Assembly (NCBI GenBank): GCA_016218685.1
Contig: JACRDD010000041.1
Location: forward strand, 1-64,000
DNA: 64,000 nucleotides
Direction: 5' to 3'
Origin: Desulfobacterales bacterium
GTDB taxonomy: Bacteria > Desulfobacterota > Desulfobacteria > Desulfobacterales > Desulfosarcinaceae
The notes beneath the pieces were generated by a model that saw only the letters and a program-made list of their open reading frames with translations, searched no databases and was not told the origin of the DNA. Positions 26,805-36,222 of this stretch are shown one piece after another (position 1 is the first letter of the stretch; each line of letters starts with the position of its first letter). The translations under genes and the position numbers were made by a program.

Positions 26805-29800
26805 ATGACGACCTACGCCGACACACCGCTTCCGCCCCAAGACACCCGCATGGATTTTAAACAAGTCCTGCAGCAGGAGTTAAAGACCCTGCGCGGTGAG
26901 ACACTGCAAGCTTCGGCGGACCCCATCACCGACGCCCACGCGGCGGATCTATCGGGACTGGCGTTCTCCGGCGGCGGCATCCGTAGCGCCACCTTCAACT
27001 TGGGGGTGCTCCAGGCCCTGGCGAGCCTGGGCATCCTGCAAAAGTTCGACTACCTCTCCACCGTGTCGGGCGGCGGCTATATCGGCAGTTGGTTGGCGGC
27101 CTGGCTGCGGCGATGCATCGAGAAGCAGGGGCCCGATCACTGCCAACAGAGCTTTGAGGAAGTAATGGATGCCGTGGGGCAGTCGGTTGGCAGCTTCAAG
27201 CCCCAGGCCAAGGCTCAGACTGGCTGCTTCGAACCCTCCCCCATCGCCCACCTGCGCGAATTCTCCAACTACCTGACACCGCGCAAAGGACTGTGGGGCA
27301 CGGACACCTGGACCCTGGCCGTCGCCTATCTGCGCAATTTTCTGCTGACCCTCTCGGTGCTGATCGGCGCCTTGATTGCGGTGGTTTTCGGGGTACGCGG
27401 CGCGGTGGTACTCGACGCCTTGATGCTCGGCAGCACGACGACAATCCTCAACGAAGGGATCTATTGGCTTTTCATCATCGCCATGGCCGTGACGGCCTTT
27501 GCCGCATCCAGGGATCTGCGGCGTTGCCGCGCGAATGCTGCCGGCCAGAAGGACTGCTCCATTATCGCCGCACGCCTGTCAGCGATTATGACCACCTTGG
27601 CGATTTGGTTGGGGGCCTGCGTTCTGTGGCAGCAAAGAAGCAAATTTATGGCCGTAAACAATGTGGCCGATACGATCTGGGCCTTTGGGATCGCACTGGG
27701 CGTTGTCTTCTGCGGCGGCATGCTCGGCACCTTTTTTGCTCCGGGCAACACCGAAAGCCAAGCGCGGCCCAGCGACCCGGCCCACCGCCCTGAGTCCGAT
27801 AACCTGTGGAGCAAATGCAAGCGGGGCATGGCGGCCTTAGGGGGCGCGACCTCTTTCTTCCTCGCGATCTGGGGTATTTGCCACTGGTTCAACAGCTCGG
27901 CCGGCGCCTTTGCCTGGCTGGGCTCGGATTACTGGATGGCGCTGTTGACCGGCCCGCCCTTGATGCTTGCGGCCTTCACCCTCTTTGCGATGGTCTTCAT
28001 CGGCCTGGCCGGGCGGGACCTCGAGGAGCTGGAACGAGAATGGCTGGCGCGCATATTTGCAGCCATCACCAAATGGACCATTCTCCTCTGCTTATTGACG
28101 GTGGCCGTGATCGGCGCGCCCATGGCCCTGCGGTGGCTAGATGGAAAGCTGGCTTCATATCCCCACGGCATTCTTGGCGCGCTGTGGGCAGCCATTAGCG
28201 CCGCCGGCGCCTGGCTGGGCCGCTCCGGCCAAGAGAAGCAAACCGAAGGGTTCGGCCCCGCGATCCGCAAAGCCGTCATGGCCGTGGCGCCGGTGGTCTT
28301 CATCGCCGGCTTGCTGGTGATCCTGATCGGCGCCCTGGACAGCTCCGCAGTCAACAAACTGCTCGCTTATCAGATGCATGTCGAAAACCTGGAGATCCCC
28401 TGGCAAGTCATGCCCAATGTCTCCTGGAAGGCCCTGGGGCTCTGTTTTGGGATGGTGGTCGCCTTCTTTCTGATTACCCTTGCCTGGTCCTGGCGGGTGG
28501 GGGTCAACACTTTCTCGCTGCACGCCTTGTATGGCAACCGGTTGATCCGGGCCTATCTGGGGGCCTCGAACCTCGGGCGGCGCTACCATCCTTTCACCGG
28601 TTTCGATCTGGACGACAACAAGGTGCGCATGGCCGATCTGGTGCCGAATCAGAAAGAGTACCGCGGCCCGTATCTGCTGATCAACGCGGCCATCAACCTG
28701 GTGCATGCCACCCGGCTCGCCTGGCAGCAGCGCAAAGCCGGCGCCTTCCTTTTTTCGCCGCTTTACTGCGGCTATGAGTTCCCAAAGGACAGCGAACATG
28801 GAAATCAGCCCAAAGAGGCGCTAGGCGGGTATGTGTCGAGCAAGTATTATGCGGACGGCAAGCGCTCGGACAAAGGCATCTCCCTGGGCAAGGCCATGAC
28901 CATCTCGGGCGCAGCGGCCTCGCCCAACATGGGCTACCGCACCTCTCCGGCCCTGGCGTTCCTGATGACGGTTTTCAACGTGCGCCTGGGCTGGTGGCTG
29001 CCCAATACGGCGGTGCCGGACCCCACGCTGTGGCGCAAGCCGGGGCCCAGCCTCGGGTTGCTCTTCCTGGCCCGCGAACTGCTCGGCCTGACCGATGCCG
29101 GCCGCAAGTTCGCCTATGTCTCCGACGGCGGCCATTTCGAAAACCTGGGCGTCTACGAACTGGTACGCCGGCGCTGCCGTTTCATCGTGGCCTGCGATGC
29201 GGAGGAAGACGCCTGCATGACCTTCGGCGGATTGGGCATCGCCATCGAACGCTGCCGCACCGATTTCGGCATTCCCATCGACATCGACGTCAGCCAATTG
29301 CGCCACGATCCGGTCACCGGGCACAGCCGCTGGCACTGCGCGGTGGGCCGCATACGCTACGGCCAGGCCGATGCAGCCCAGCCGGATGGCATCCTGCTCT
29401 ACCTCAAGGCCTCCCTGATCGGCGACGAGCCCCAGGATATCGCCACCTATGCCGCCGCAAACCCCGCCTTTCCGCATCAATCCACGGCCGACCAGTGGTT
29501 CGACGAGATGCAGTTCGAAAGCTACCGGGCCCTGGGGCATCACATCGCCGCTTCGGTGCTGAGCATGCCGGTGCAGGTGGTGCGCCGCAACCTGGCCGCC
29601 CGGGCGCTGGGAAAGCGTCCATTGCCGGATGAAGTATTTCTAAAGGAACTCTTCATGGAGGTGAGCAACCAATGGTACCCCCATGTCGAGAACGCAGAAA
29701 AGCGCATCGGCGATCATGACGCCCTGTTGGGAGCCCTGCTCGACACCATGCGCAGCGACCCCAAGCTGGCCTTCCTCGACTGGCAGCTCTACCCGGACCT

Positions 29801-30782
29801 GGGCCGCACGACGCGCAACGCCCGGTTGGATCATCGCACGGTTCCCTGGGTCCCCGACAGTTATGAGGAGTTGCGCGCCGGATTCTTCTTCTGCCGTCGG
29901 TTGATTCAGTTCATGCAGCAGCTCTTTCACGAACTGCGTTTGGATATCCACTACGATGCCCCCAGCCATCGGGGCTGGATGAGTCTCCTGCAGCGCTGGT
30001 CTCTGTCGCGGATGGTGCGCTACACCTGGTCCATGAGCGCCGGCTGCTACAGCACCCGCTTCCAGACCTTCTGCGCCCACCATCTGCGCCTGGAGGTCAA
30101 CGAGCTCTCCTGGGCCGATCCCCTGGAAGTCAATGTACAACCCAACGGCGACGGTTTCGACCTGCGGCCGGCCGACCATCAAATCGCCCGGCAGCCGAAA
30201 CAAACCGGCCTGGACGATCCCTGGCGGCTGGCCGAGCGGCTCTTCGGCTTCGACTTTTTCGAGACTCAACTGGCGCTCGAATACTTGCGCCTCTATTGCA
30301 CGTCGCGGCAAAAACGCGGCAATACGATCCCCGACTGCTTTCACATCTTCCCGTTGCGCATCACCACCGAAGACCCGACCCAAATCCGCAGGGACGCCTT
30401 TGCCACCATCACCGCGGGATTCGCCATCGTCCAGCCCCAGGGAACCCCGCCCGAGGATAAAGCCACCTTGCTCTACCTGCGCATCCGGCCGGCCATGCGT
30501 CGCATGGGCCTGGCCCGCAAGGCGATGATGGAGATGGCCGCGGGCCAGAAGCCGATGCCTTCCCAGGTCACCCAGATGCACATCGACAAAATGGTGCCCA
30601 CGGAAGAACATTGGCACCGGCGCATCTACCTGGAGATTTACCCCGAACAGGAGGAGCAGGTCCCGGGGGCACGCTGGCGCATGGCCCGCATCATCAATCG
30701 CGAAATCGCGAAGTTCTCCCGGCTCAACCCGCCGGCGCGAAAAGCGAACGAAGAGGTGGAAGCCAAACCGGCGCAGGATTGA
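26805..30782 (+). CDS. Giant patatin-like phospholipase with membrane domain
   Basis: 1325 residues. The patatin catalytic dyad is split over the chain: the oxyanion loop SGGGIRS is at residues 55-61, nucleophile Ser88 lies in STVSGGGYIG, and the Asp is in SDGGHFENLG near residue 773. Between them (~175-580) lie about ten membrane helices, and many Cys/His-poor soluble segments follow. The C-terminal ~110 residues contain LLYLRIRPAMRRMGLARKAM, which resembles the acetyl-CoA loop of GNAT folds, tentatively. Such proteins are lipid acyl hydrolases; the role of the membrane insert is unknown. A strong GGAGG site precedes the ATG. It is convergent with the GatZ/KbaZ-like gene 13 bp away. Confidence 0.85.
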   Translation: MTTYADTPLPPQDTRMDFKQVLQQELKTLRGETLQASADPITDAHAADLSGLAFSGGGIRSATFNLGVLQALASLGILQKFDYLSTVSGGGYIGSWLAAWLRRCIEKQGPDHCQQSFEEVMDAVGQSVGSFKPQAKAQTGCFEPSPIAHLREFSNYLTPRKGLWGTDTWTLAVAYLRNFLLTLSVLIGALIAVVFGVRGAVVLDALMLGSTTTILNEGIYWLFIIAMAVTAFAASRDLRRCRANAAGQKDCSIIAARLSAIMTTLAIWLGACVLWQQRSKFMAVNNVADTIWAFGIALGVVFCGGMLGTFFAPGNTESQARPSDPAHRPESDNLWSKCKRGMAALGGATSFFLAIWGICHWFNSSAGAFAWLGSDYWMALLTGPPLMLAAFTLFAMVFIGLAGRDLEELEREWLARIFAAITKWTILLCLLTVAVIGAPMALRWLDGKLASYPHGILGALWAAISAAGAWLGRSGQEKQTEGFGPAIRKAVMAVAPVVFIAGLLVILIGALDSSAVNKLLAYQMHVENLEIPWQVMPNVSWKALGLCFGMVVAFFLITLAWSWRVGVNTFSLHALYGNRLIRAYLGASNLGRRYHPFTGFDLDDNKVRMADLVPNQKEYRGPYLLINAAINLVHATRLAWQQRKAGAFLFSPLYCGYEFPKDSEHGNQPKEALGGYVSSKYYADGKRSDKGISLGKAMTISGAAASPNMGYRTSPALAFLMTVFNVRLGWWLPNTAVPDPTLWRKPGPSLGLLFLARELLGLTDAGRKFAYVSDGGHFENLGVYELVRRRCRFIVACDAEEDACMTFGGLGIAIERCRTDFGIPIDIDVSQLRHDPVTGHSRWHCAVGRIRYGQADAAQPDGILLYLKASLIGDEPQDIATYAAANPAFPHQSTADQWFDEMQFESYRALGHHIAASVLSMPVQVVRRNLAARALGKRPLPDEVFLKELFMEVSNQWYPHVENAEKRIGDHDALLGALLDTMRSDPKLAFLDWQLYPDLGRTTRNARLDHRTVPWVPDSYEELRAGFFFCRRLIQFMQQLFHELRLDIHYDAPSHRGWMSLLQRWSLSRMVRYTWSMSAGCYSTRFQTFCAHHLRLEVNELSWADPLEVNVQPNGDGFDLRPADHQIARQPKQTGLDDPWRLAERLFGFDFFETQLALEYLRLYCTSRQKRGNTIPDCFHIFPLRITTEDPTQIRRDAFATITAGFAIVQPQGTPPEDKATLLYLRIRPAMRRMGLARKAMMEMAAGQKPMPSQVTQMHIDKMVPTEEHWHRRIYLEIYPEQEEQVPGARWRMARIINREIAKFSRLNPPARKANEEVEAKPAQD

Positions 30783-30795
30783 GCCGGCCGGTTTC

Positions 30796-32070
30796 TCAGC
30801 GGCACGCGGCGATGTAAGGCCGCAGGGCGTGGCGCACCGCGCAGCGCACGATGGCGGAAGGATCGGCGAAGACTTTTTCGTGACGGATCTCGGCGAACAG
30901 TTCAGGCAGCTTGGCTTCCAGCAGCGCGCTCGGCAGGGGGCGGCCCAGGTTGCCCAGCAGGCGCGCCACGGCCTGAGCGGCGCGCGCATCGGACCAGTAG
31001 TAACGGATGCGGTCCCTGGGGCTGTGGTGGCGCAAATGGCGCAGACACGCCTCGTCGCCGCGGTAGTGCGAGCGCCAGTGCTCCGGGCGCTCGGTCATCA
31101 AGCCTTCCATCACCTCGGGCAGCCGCGAGGGCGCGGCGATCCCATCCAGCTCGGCTTCGATCTCGGCCAGGGCGTAGAGCGCCCGTCGCAGGGCAAAAGT
31201 TAGGCACGGGCCCACCTTGAGCAGAATGAAATGGTCCTGCACCATGCGCTGCAGGGCCTCCGGCGTTTGGTAATCGGTGGCGTGAACCTCGTAGGTCATG
31301 GGGCCGGGCAGTTGCCCGTGGGCCGCGGAAAGCGCGGCGGCCCGCTCCGGGGCGTAGGCGGCCGCCCCATGGTCTCCAAAATCCACGCCAGGCTGCACGA
31401 CCACGGCCATCACCCGGGACCAGGCCGCGGCCACGCCGGCGGCTTCGAAGGCCCGGCGATAGACCGTAAGGTCGGCCAGAATGTGCTCGGGATCGCTGAC
31501 CGCCGGGGCCTCCCCCGCCGCCAGGGCGCCGCCGGGGGGCGGCACCTCCTTGCCGATCACATACAATGGCCCATGGTCTTGATCCGCGCGCGCCGCTTCG
31601 GCCGCGCGGCACAGGCGTGCCGCCCTGCGGGCCGCCTCGGCCACCGGCAATTGGGGGGCCGGGTCATCGGCGCAGGCGGTGGCGGTATCCAGGTGCAGCT
31701 TTTGAAAACCGGCCGCCACGCATTGCCGCGCCAGGGTCTCGGCCTTGCCCAGGGCCGATTGCGCCGGCTCGGCCTTCCAGACATGCGGTCCGAGATGATC
31801 GGCGCCCACCACTACCCGGCCCGGGGGCAACCCTTCCCGGCCGGCCAGCTCCTCTACGAAGGCCATGAATTGCGCCGGCGTATGGCCCGAGTAACCGCCG
31901 AACGGATTGACCTGATTGGCCGTGGCCTCCACCAGCAAGCAACGCCCGGTGGTCCGCACCATTTCCATGGCACACCCCAAGACCACGGGGTGGGCCGAGC
32001 AGACGGCGAACTGGCCACCCGCCGTTCCGGCCAGGTGGCGCTCCTTGAGTCGGATCAAGGGGTCATCCAT
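30796..32070 (-). CDS. GatZ/KbaZ-like tagatose-bisphosphate aldolase subunit homologue
   Basis: 424 residues of the GatZ/KbaZ family, which in enterobacteria stabilises the catalytic subunit GatY/KbaY of D-tagatose 1,6-bisphosphate aldolase. Signatures include VEATANQVNPFGGYSGHTPAQF near residue 50, VGADHLGPHVWK, FQKLHLDTATACADD and YEVHATDYQ. The start is uncertain: ATG 32070 gives MDDPLIRLKE; a TTG at 32088 would add six residues. Neither has a strong ribosome site. No GatY/KbaY gene is nearby, so it may act alone or with a distant partner, as in other non-enteric bacteria. Confidence 0.87.
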   Translation of the reverse strand: MDDPLIRLKERHLAGTAGGQFAVCSAHPVVLGCAMEMVRTTGRCLLVEATANQVNPFGGYSGHTPAQFMAFVEELAGREGLPPGRVVVGADHLGPHVWKAEPAQSALGKAETLARQCVAAGFQKLHLDTATACADDPAPQLPVAEAARRAARLCRAAEAARADQDHGPLYVIGKEVPPPGGALAAGEAPAVSDPEHILADLTVYRRAFEAAGVAAAWSRVMAVVVQPGVDFGDHGAAAYAPERAAALSAAHGQLPGPMTYEVHATDYQTPEALQRMVQDHFILLKVGPCLTFALRRALYALAEIEAELDGIAAPSRLPEVMEGLMTERPEHWRSHYRGDEACLRHLRHHSPRDRIRYYWSDARAAQAVARLLGNLGRPLPSALLEAKLPELFAEIRHEKVFADPSAIVRCAVRHALRPYIAACR

Positions 32071-32217
32071 CTTGAAATCCAAGCGCAAAAAAGGTAATCA
32101 AGGCGGTTTCCTTCCGGGTTGCAAAGGAAGCAATGCCGATGGCTTGCGGCAACAGACCCCATGGTACATCCATTGCTTCAAAGGTTCAACGGCAAGGACG
32201 ACGAAAGGAGCATTATC

Positions 32218-34290
32218 GTGCGCATCAAAACGTTTCTGGCCCTAGGGCTGCTGATTATAATGGCGACCGTCTCGCCGGTCCAGGCGGCCACGGTCGATAG
32301 CGTGCCCCCCGCCCTGAATCTGCTGGGCCCTCAAACCGCCGCTCAGGTGGTCTTTCAAACCATGGAAGATGGCCGTTTGCTCGTATCGGTCACCGATCGG
32401 GATGAGGTGCCCATCAAGGGGTTGACCGCCAAGGATTTCAGCCTGCGGCTGGGCGCCAAAAGCGCCAAGATCGTTTCCGTGGCGCCGCTGGCCACCAGCC
32501 AGGAGGTGCCCCTGAATATCGTGCTGGTGGTGGACAACTCCAAATCCATGCGCATCCGCCAGGCCATCGAGCCCTTGCGCTCGGCCCTCAACGCTTTTTA
32601 CAAGATGCTGCGGCCCATCGACCAGGTGACGGCCGTGATCTTTGACGAAAAGCAGACCGCCACGGTCAACGGACGGCCGTTGCACGCCCGGGTGTTGCAG
32701 ACCCGCGATGAGGCCAAGCTGCGCGCCTTTCTCTCGGCGAGCATGAGCAGCGGCCTGACCGAAGGCACCTATCTGATGGACGCCTTGCTGGCCGGCCTGG
32801 ATGCGGCGCGCGCCATGCCCGAAAAGCAGCACAAGATTCTGGTGGTCATGTCCGACGGCGAGGACATCAACTCCACGGTCACCAAAGACGAGGTCGAACG
32901 GGCCTCCCAGGGCATCCCCAACTTTTCGGCCTTTGCCGTGGACTACATGCCGACGCCGGCCCTCGACCCCTTTCTGGGCCAGTTGGCCGGCGGCCATGGC
33001 GGCCGCGCCTGGAAGGCGGCCGCGGCCACCGAACTGCTGCCGATCTTCGAAGCCTTTGCCTCCACCATGCTGCACCGCTACATCGTCACCTATCGCCTGC
33101 TGGAACCGCCCACGGGCCAGGTGGCCTTCGCGGCCCCCGAACTGACCATCGAGGAGATCACCACCATCGACAGCTCGCCGCTGCTCAACCAGATCTACTT
33201 TACGACCGGCCAAAGCGAGCTCACCGACCGCTATGTGCTCTTCCGGAACCAGGACGAGACCGCCGGCTTCGACGAAAAGCAGCTCAAGGGCGCCATGGAA
33301 AAGTACCGCCAGGTGCTCAACATCATCGGCAGCCGCCTGCGCCGGTATCCCGAGGCCAACCTGCGCCTGGTGGGCTGCAACGCCAATGTGGGACCGGAAA
33401 AAGGGCGCAAGGATCTCTCCCTGAGCCGCGCGGAGTCGGTGCGTTCCTACTTGCGCTACGTCTGGGGCATCGAACCCCAGCGCATGACCGTCGAGCCGCG
33501 CAACCTGCCCGAAAAACCCAGCACCAGCCGCATCGCCGAGGGCCAGGCCGAAAACCAGCGCGTGGAGATCCATGCCGACCAGGAGGCGATCCTGGAGACG
33601 GTGGACAGCGCCTATGTGCAGAAGGTGACCGACCTGGGCCAACTGCGCATTTTCCAGCAGATTCAATCCGAGGCGGGCATCGCCGACTGGCGGCTCGACC
33701 TGCGCTGCGGCGAGCGCGAGATCCGCACCCTCAAGGGTCAGGGCGCCTTGCCCACCGAGTGGGCCGTGCCCCTGGAAGGCGCGCTGCTCGACGAGATGGC
33801 CGCCTGCGAAAAGGTCGATATGCAGTTCCAGGTCATCGACACGGAGGCCAACGAACTGAACAAAACCGAAGCGGCCACCCTGCCGATCCATTTCGTGCAG
33901 CGCACCCAGCAAGCCACCCAGAGCCAAGGCTACCGGGTCAAGGAGCAGTATGCCCTGATCCTCTTCGACTACGACAGCGCGGCCATCAAGGCGCGCAACA
34001 AGGTCATCGTCGAGCGCATCATCAAGCGCATGCGGGAGGTGCCCGAGGCGAGCATCACGGTCACGGGCCACACCGACACCATCGGCGGCGAGGCCTACAA
34101 CACCCAACTCTCCGAGCGCCGGGCCCAGGCCGTGCAGGCTTCTATTTTAGAGGCCGACGTGGATACCGCCGCGCGCCTGGATGTGCTTGGGATCGGTCCC
34201 AACGCGCCGCTCTACGACAACACCGTGCCCGAGGGCCGGGCCCTGAACCGCACGGTGACCATCACTTTGGATTATCTGCAAAAGCATTAA
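32218..34290 (+). CDS. Exported VWA-OmpA protein
   Basis: 690 residues from a GTG start at 32218 with AAAGGAG seven bases upstream, directly before a signal peptide (VRIKTFLALGLLIIMATVSPVQA). A von Willebrand A domain follows (~105-310) with a full MIDAS motif DNSKS near residue 113 and LVVMSDGED near 210. A central region contains an OmpA-like module (IYFTTGQSEL ... LVGCNANVGPEKGRKDLSLSRAESV), and a second, clearer OmpA/MotB peptidoglycan-binding domain ends the protein (ILFDYDSAAIKARN ... VTGHTDTIGGEAYNTQLSERRA). It is probably an envelope protein bridging peptidoglycan and a protein ligand. No partner genes are adjacent. Confidence 0.82.
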   Translation: MRIKTFLALGLLIIMATVSPVQAATVDSVPPALNLLGPQTAAQVVFQTMEDGRLLVSVTDRDEVPIKGLTAKDFSLRLGAKSAKIVSVAPLATSQEVPLNIVLVVDNSKSMRIRQAIEPLRSALNAFYKMLRPIDQVTAVIFDEKQTATVNGRPLHARVLQTRDEAKLRAFLSASMSSGLTEGTYLMDALLAGLDAARAMPEKQHKILVVMSDGEDINSTVTKDEVERASQGIPNFSAFAVDYMPTPALDPFLGQLAGGHGGRAWKAAAATELLPIFEAFASTMLHRYIVTYRLLEPPTGQVAFAAPELTIEEITTIDSSPLLNQIYFTTGQSELTDRYVLFRNQDETAGFDEKQLKGAMEKYRQVLNIIGSRLRRYPEANLRLVGCNANVGPEKGRKDLSLSRAESVRSYLRYVWGIEPQRMTVEPRNLPEKPSTSRIAEGQAENQRVEIHADQEAILETVDSAYVQKVTDLGQLRIFQQIQSEAGIADWRLDLRCGEREIRTLKGQGALPTEWAVPLEGALLDEMAACEKVDMQFQVIDTEANELNKTEAATLPIHFVQRTQQATQSQGYRVKEQYALILFDYDSAAIKARNKVIVERIIKRMREVPEASITVTGHTDTIGGEAYNTQLSERRAQAVQASILEADVDTAARLDVLGIGPNAPLYDNTVPEGRALNRTVTITLDYLQKH

Positions 34291-34307
34291 GCCGGGGGGT
34301 TTGAATC

Positions 34308-35096
34308 ATGCGGATCGTCGCCGACAACTTGCATGTCGTGCGCCCGGAAATCGCAAGGGCCCTGGAGGCGCTCGACCCCGAACCCGTCCAGGCCCTGGTG
34401 CGGCGTTGCGTCCAAGCCGGGGCCCAGGCCATCGATCTGAACTGCGGACCGCTGAAGCGCGCTCCCGAACGCCGCATGACTTTCCTGGTCGAGGCGGTGC
34501 GGGACGTCACCGATCTGCCCCTGCTGCTGGACACCACCAATCCCGCGGCCCTGGCGGCCGGCCTTTCGGCCTGCGGGGGCCAAGCCATCATCAACGGCTT
34601 TTCCCTGGAGCCGGCCAAGCTCGAAGGCATTCTGCCCCTGGCCCGCCAATACGATGCCGATATCGTCGGCTACCTGCTGCACCCCGACAGCCGGGTGCCC
34701 CACGCGGCCGACGAGCTGATGGCCCTGGCGGTGGCCTTGTTCGAGGCCTACCGCGCCCTGGATCTGGACCCGGCGCGGCTGATCGTCGATCCGGTCGTCG
34801 CGCCGCTCGCCTGGCCCGACGGGACCCGCCACAACCGGGCCGTGCTGACCCTGATCCGCCAACTGCCCGAGCTGCTGGGCACGCCAGTGCGCACCATGGC
34901 CGGGCTCTCCAACCTGGCCTCGGGGGCCTTGCCCCTGGCCCGCAAGATCGCCCTGGAACAAGCCTTCCTGCCCATGCTGGCGGCGGCCGGACTCGATCTG
35001 CTGCTGGTCAATGTGCTGCACGGCCCCACCCTCGCAACCGCCCGGCTCTGCACCGACCTGCTGGCCGAAGGCATCTTCGCCTGGGCGTCTGCCTGA
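34308..35096 (+). CDS. Pterin-binding methyltransferase (AcsE/MetH-type DHPS fold)
   Basis: 262 residues with the dihydropteroate-synthase-like barrel of methyltetrahydrofolate:corrinoid methyltransferases. Visible blocks are AQAIDLNCGPLKRAPERRM (pterin/Asp-Asn loop, residues ~40-60), PLLLDTTNPAALAAG, AIINGFSLEP and LDPARLIVDPVVAPLAW. Relatives move the methyl group from methyl-H4folate to a corrinoid protein in the Wood-Ljungdahl pathway or in demethylase systems. No corrinoid protein or carbon-monoxide dehydrogenase gene is adjacent, so it is an orphan copy. It follows the VWA-OmpA gene by 17 bp, perhaps in one transcript. Confidence 0.82.
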   Translation: MRIVADNLHVVRPEIARALEALDPEPVQALVRRCVQAGAQAIDLNCGPLKRAPERRMTFLVEAVRDVTDLPLLLDTTNPAALAAGLSACGGQAIINGFSLEPAKLEGILPLARQYDADIVGYLLHPDSRVPHAADELMALAVALFEAYRALDLDPARLIVDPVVAPLAWPDGTRHNRAVLTLIRQLPELLGTPVRTMAGLSNLASGALPLARKIALEQAFLPMLAAAGLDLLLVNVLHGPTLATARLCTDLLAEGIFAWASA

Positions 35097-35205
35097 TGCG
35101 CTAAAAGCAGGCGACACCCCCTTTGGGCTATGATATGGAAACGCACGCGCCGGGACAGCCCGGCAGCGAGATCGGTTCACATTCTGGTTTCAAGGAGAGC
35201 GCGCC

Positions 35206-36057
35206 ATGCTTATCGATTTTCACACCCACATCTTCCCGGACTTCATCCGCGACGATCGCGCGCGCTACTTTGCCAACGAGCCGGCCTTCAGCCTGCTGTA
35301 CGACTCGCCCAAATCCAAAATGGTGGGCGCCGATGGATTGATCGCCGAAATGGATGCCCAGGGGGTGGACAAGGCGGTCACCTTCGGCTTTCCCTGGCGC
35401 ACGGCCGAGACCTTCCAGCGCCACAACGACTATATCTTGGAGGCCGTGGCGCGCTATCCCGACCGCCTGATCGGCTTTTGCTGCATGGACGCCCTGGAAC
35501 CCTCGGCGCCGGCCGAAGTCGAGCGCTGCCTTAAGGCCGGCCTTGGGGGCGTCGGCGAACTGGCTTTCTACTGCTCCGACCTGGAGTGCCAGGACATGGG
35601 CGCCATGGACGAGATCATGGCCCTGGCCCAAAGCTTCGACCGGCCGGTGATGATCCACACCAATGAACCCGTGGGCCACGACTACCCCGGCAAGACCAAG
35701 AACACCCTGGCCCAGATCTATGCCATGGTCAAAAAGTACACCGGCAACCGGCTGATTCTGGCCCATTGGGGCGGCGGCATCTTCTGGTACAACCTGATGA
35801 AAAAAGAGGTGGCGCAAACCCTTTCCCATGTCTGGTTCGACACGGCCGCCTCGCCCTATCTCTACCGCCCGGAGGTATACCGCCTGGCGGTGGAGCTGGC
35901 CGGTCCCGACAAGATCCTCTTCGGCACCGATTATCCCCTGCTCTCGGCCAAGCGCTACCTGGCCGAAATGGATCAAGCCGGCTTGAGCGCGGCCCACAAG
36001 GAGATGATCTGCGGCGCCAATGCGGCGGCATTGTTGCGGCTGGCCGCGATTGACTGA
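35206..36057 (+). CDS. Amidohydrolase-2 family metal-dependent hydrolase (ACMSD-like)
   Basis: 283 residues of the amidohydrolase_2 TIM-barrel group, which includes decarboxylases such as ACMSD and lactone hydrolases. The metal-binding HTH motif is at the N-terminus (LIDFHTHIFPD, residues ~3-12), a barrel His is in VMIHTNEP near residue 148, another in LILAHWGGG near 186, and the final Asp in ILFGTDYPLL near 240. Substrate unknown. The start follows AAGGAGAG. It is 110 bp behind the methyltransferase gene; the gap has a short CCGGG...CCCGG repeat but nothing I would name. Confidence 0.87.
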   Translation: MLIDFHTHIFPDFIRDDRARYFANEPAFSLLYDSPKSKMVGADGLIAEMDAQGVDKAVTFGFPWRTAETFQRHNDYILEAVARYPDRLIGFCCMDALEPSAPAEVERCLKAGLGGVGELAFYCSDLECQDMGAMDEIMALAQSFDRPVMIHTNEPVGHDYPGKTKNTLAQIYAMVKKYTGNRLILAHWGGGIFWYNLMKKEVAQTLSHVWFDTAASPYLYRPEVYRLAVELAGPDKILFGTDYPLLSAKRYLAEMDQAGLSAAHKEMICGANAAALLRLAAID

Positions 36058-36222
36058 TTGCGCCCCATCGCGCACCTGTGCTATAGAAAATCCAACTTTT
36101 CATCCACTTTCCGCGGCACGCGGGACCCTGAGCTGATTTTGTAGTCTTTCGAAGATGTGCGATCTTCCCTTTGGGAAGCTCGAAAATGTCGTGTCCATTG
36201 CTTTTGCAAGGAGCAGACGGTT

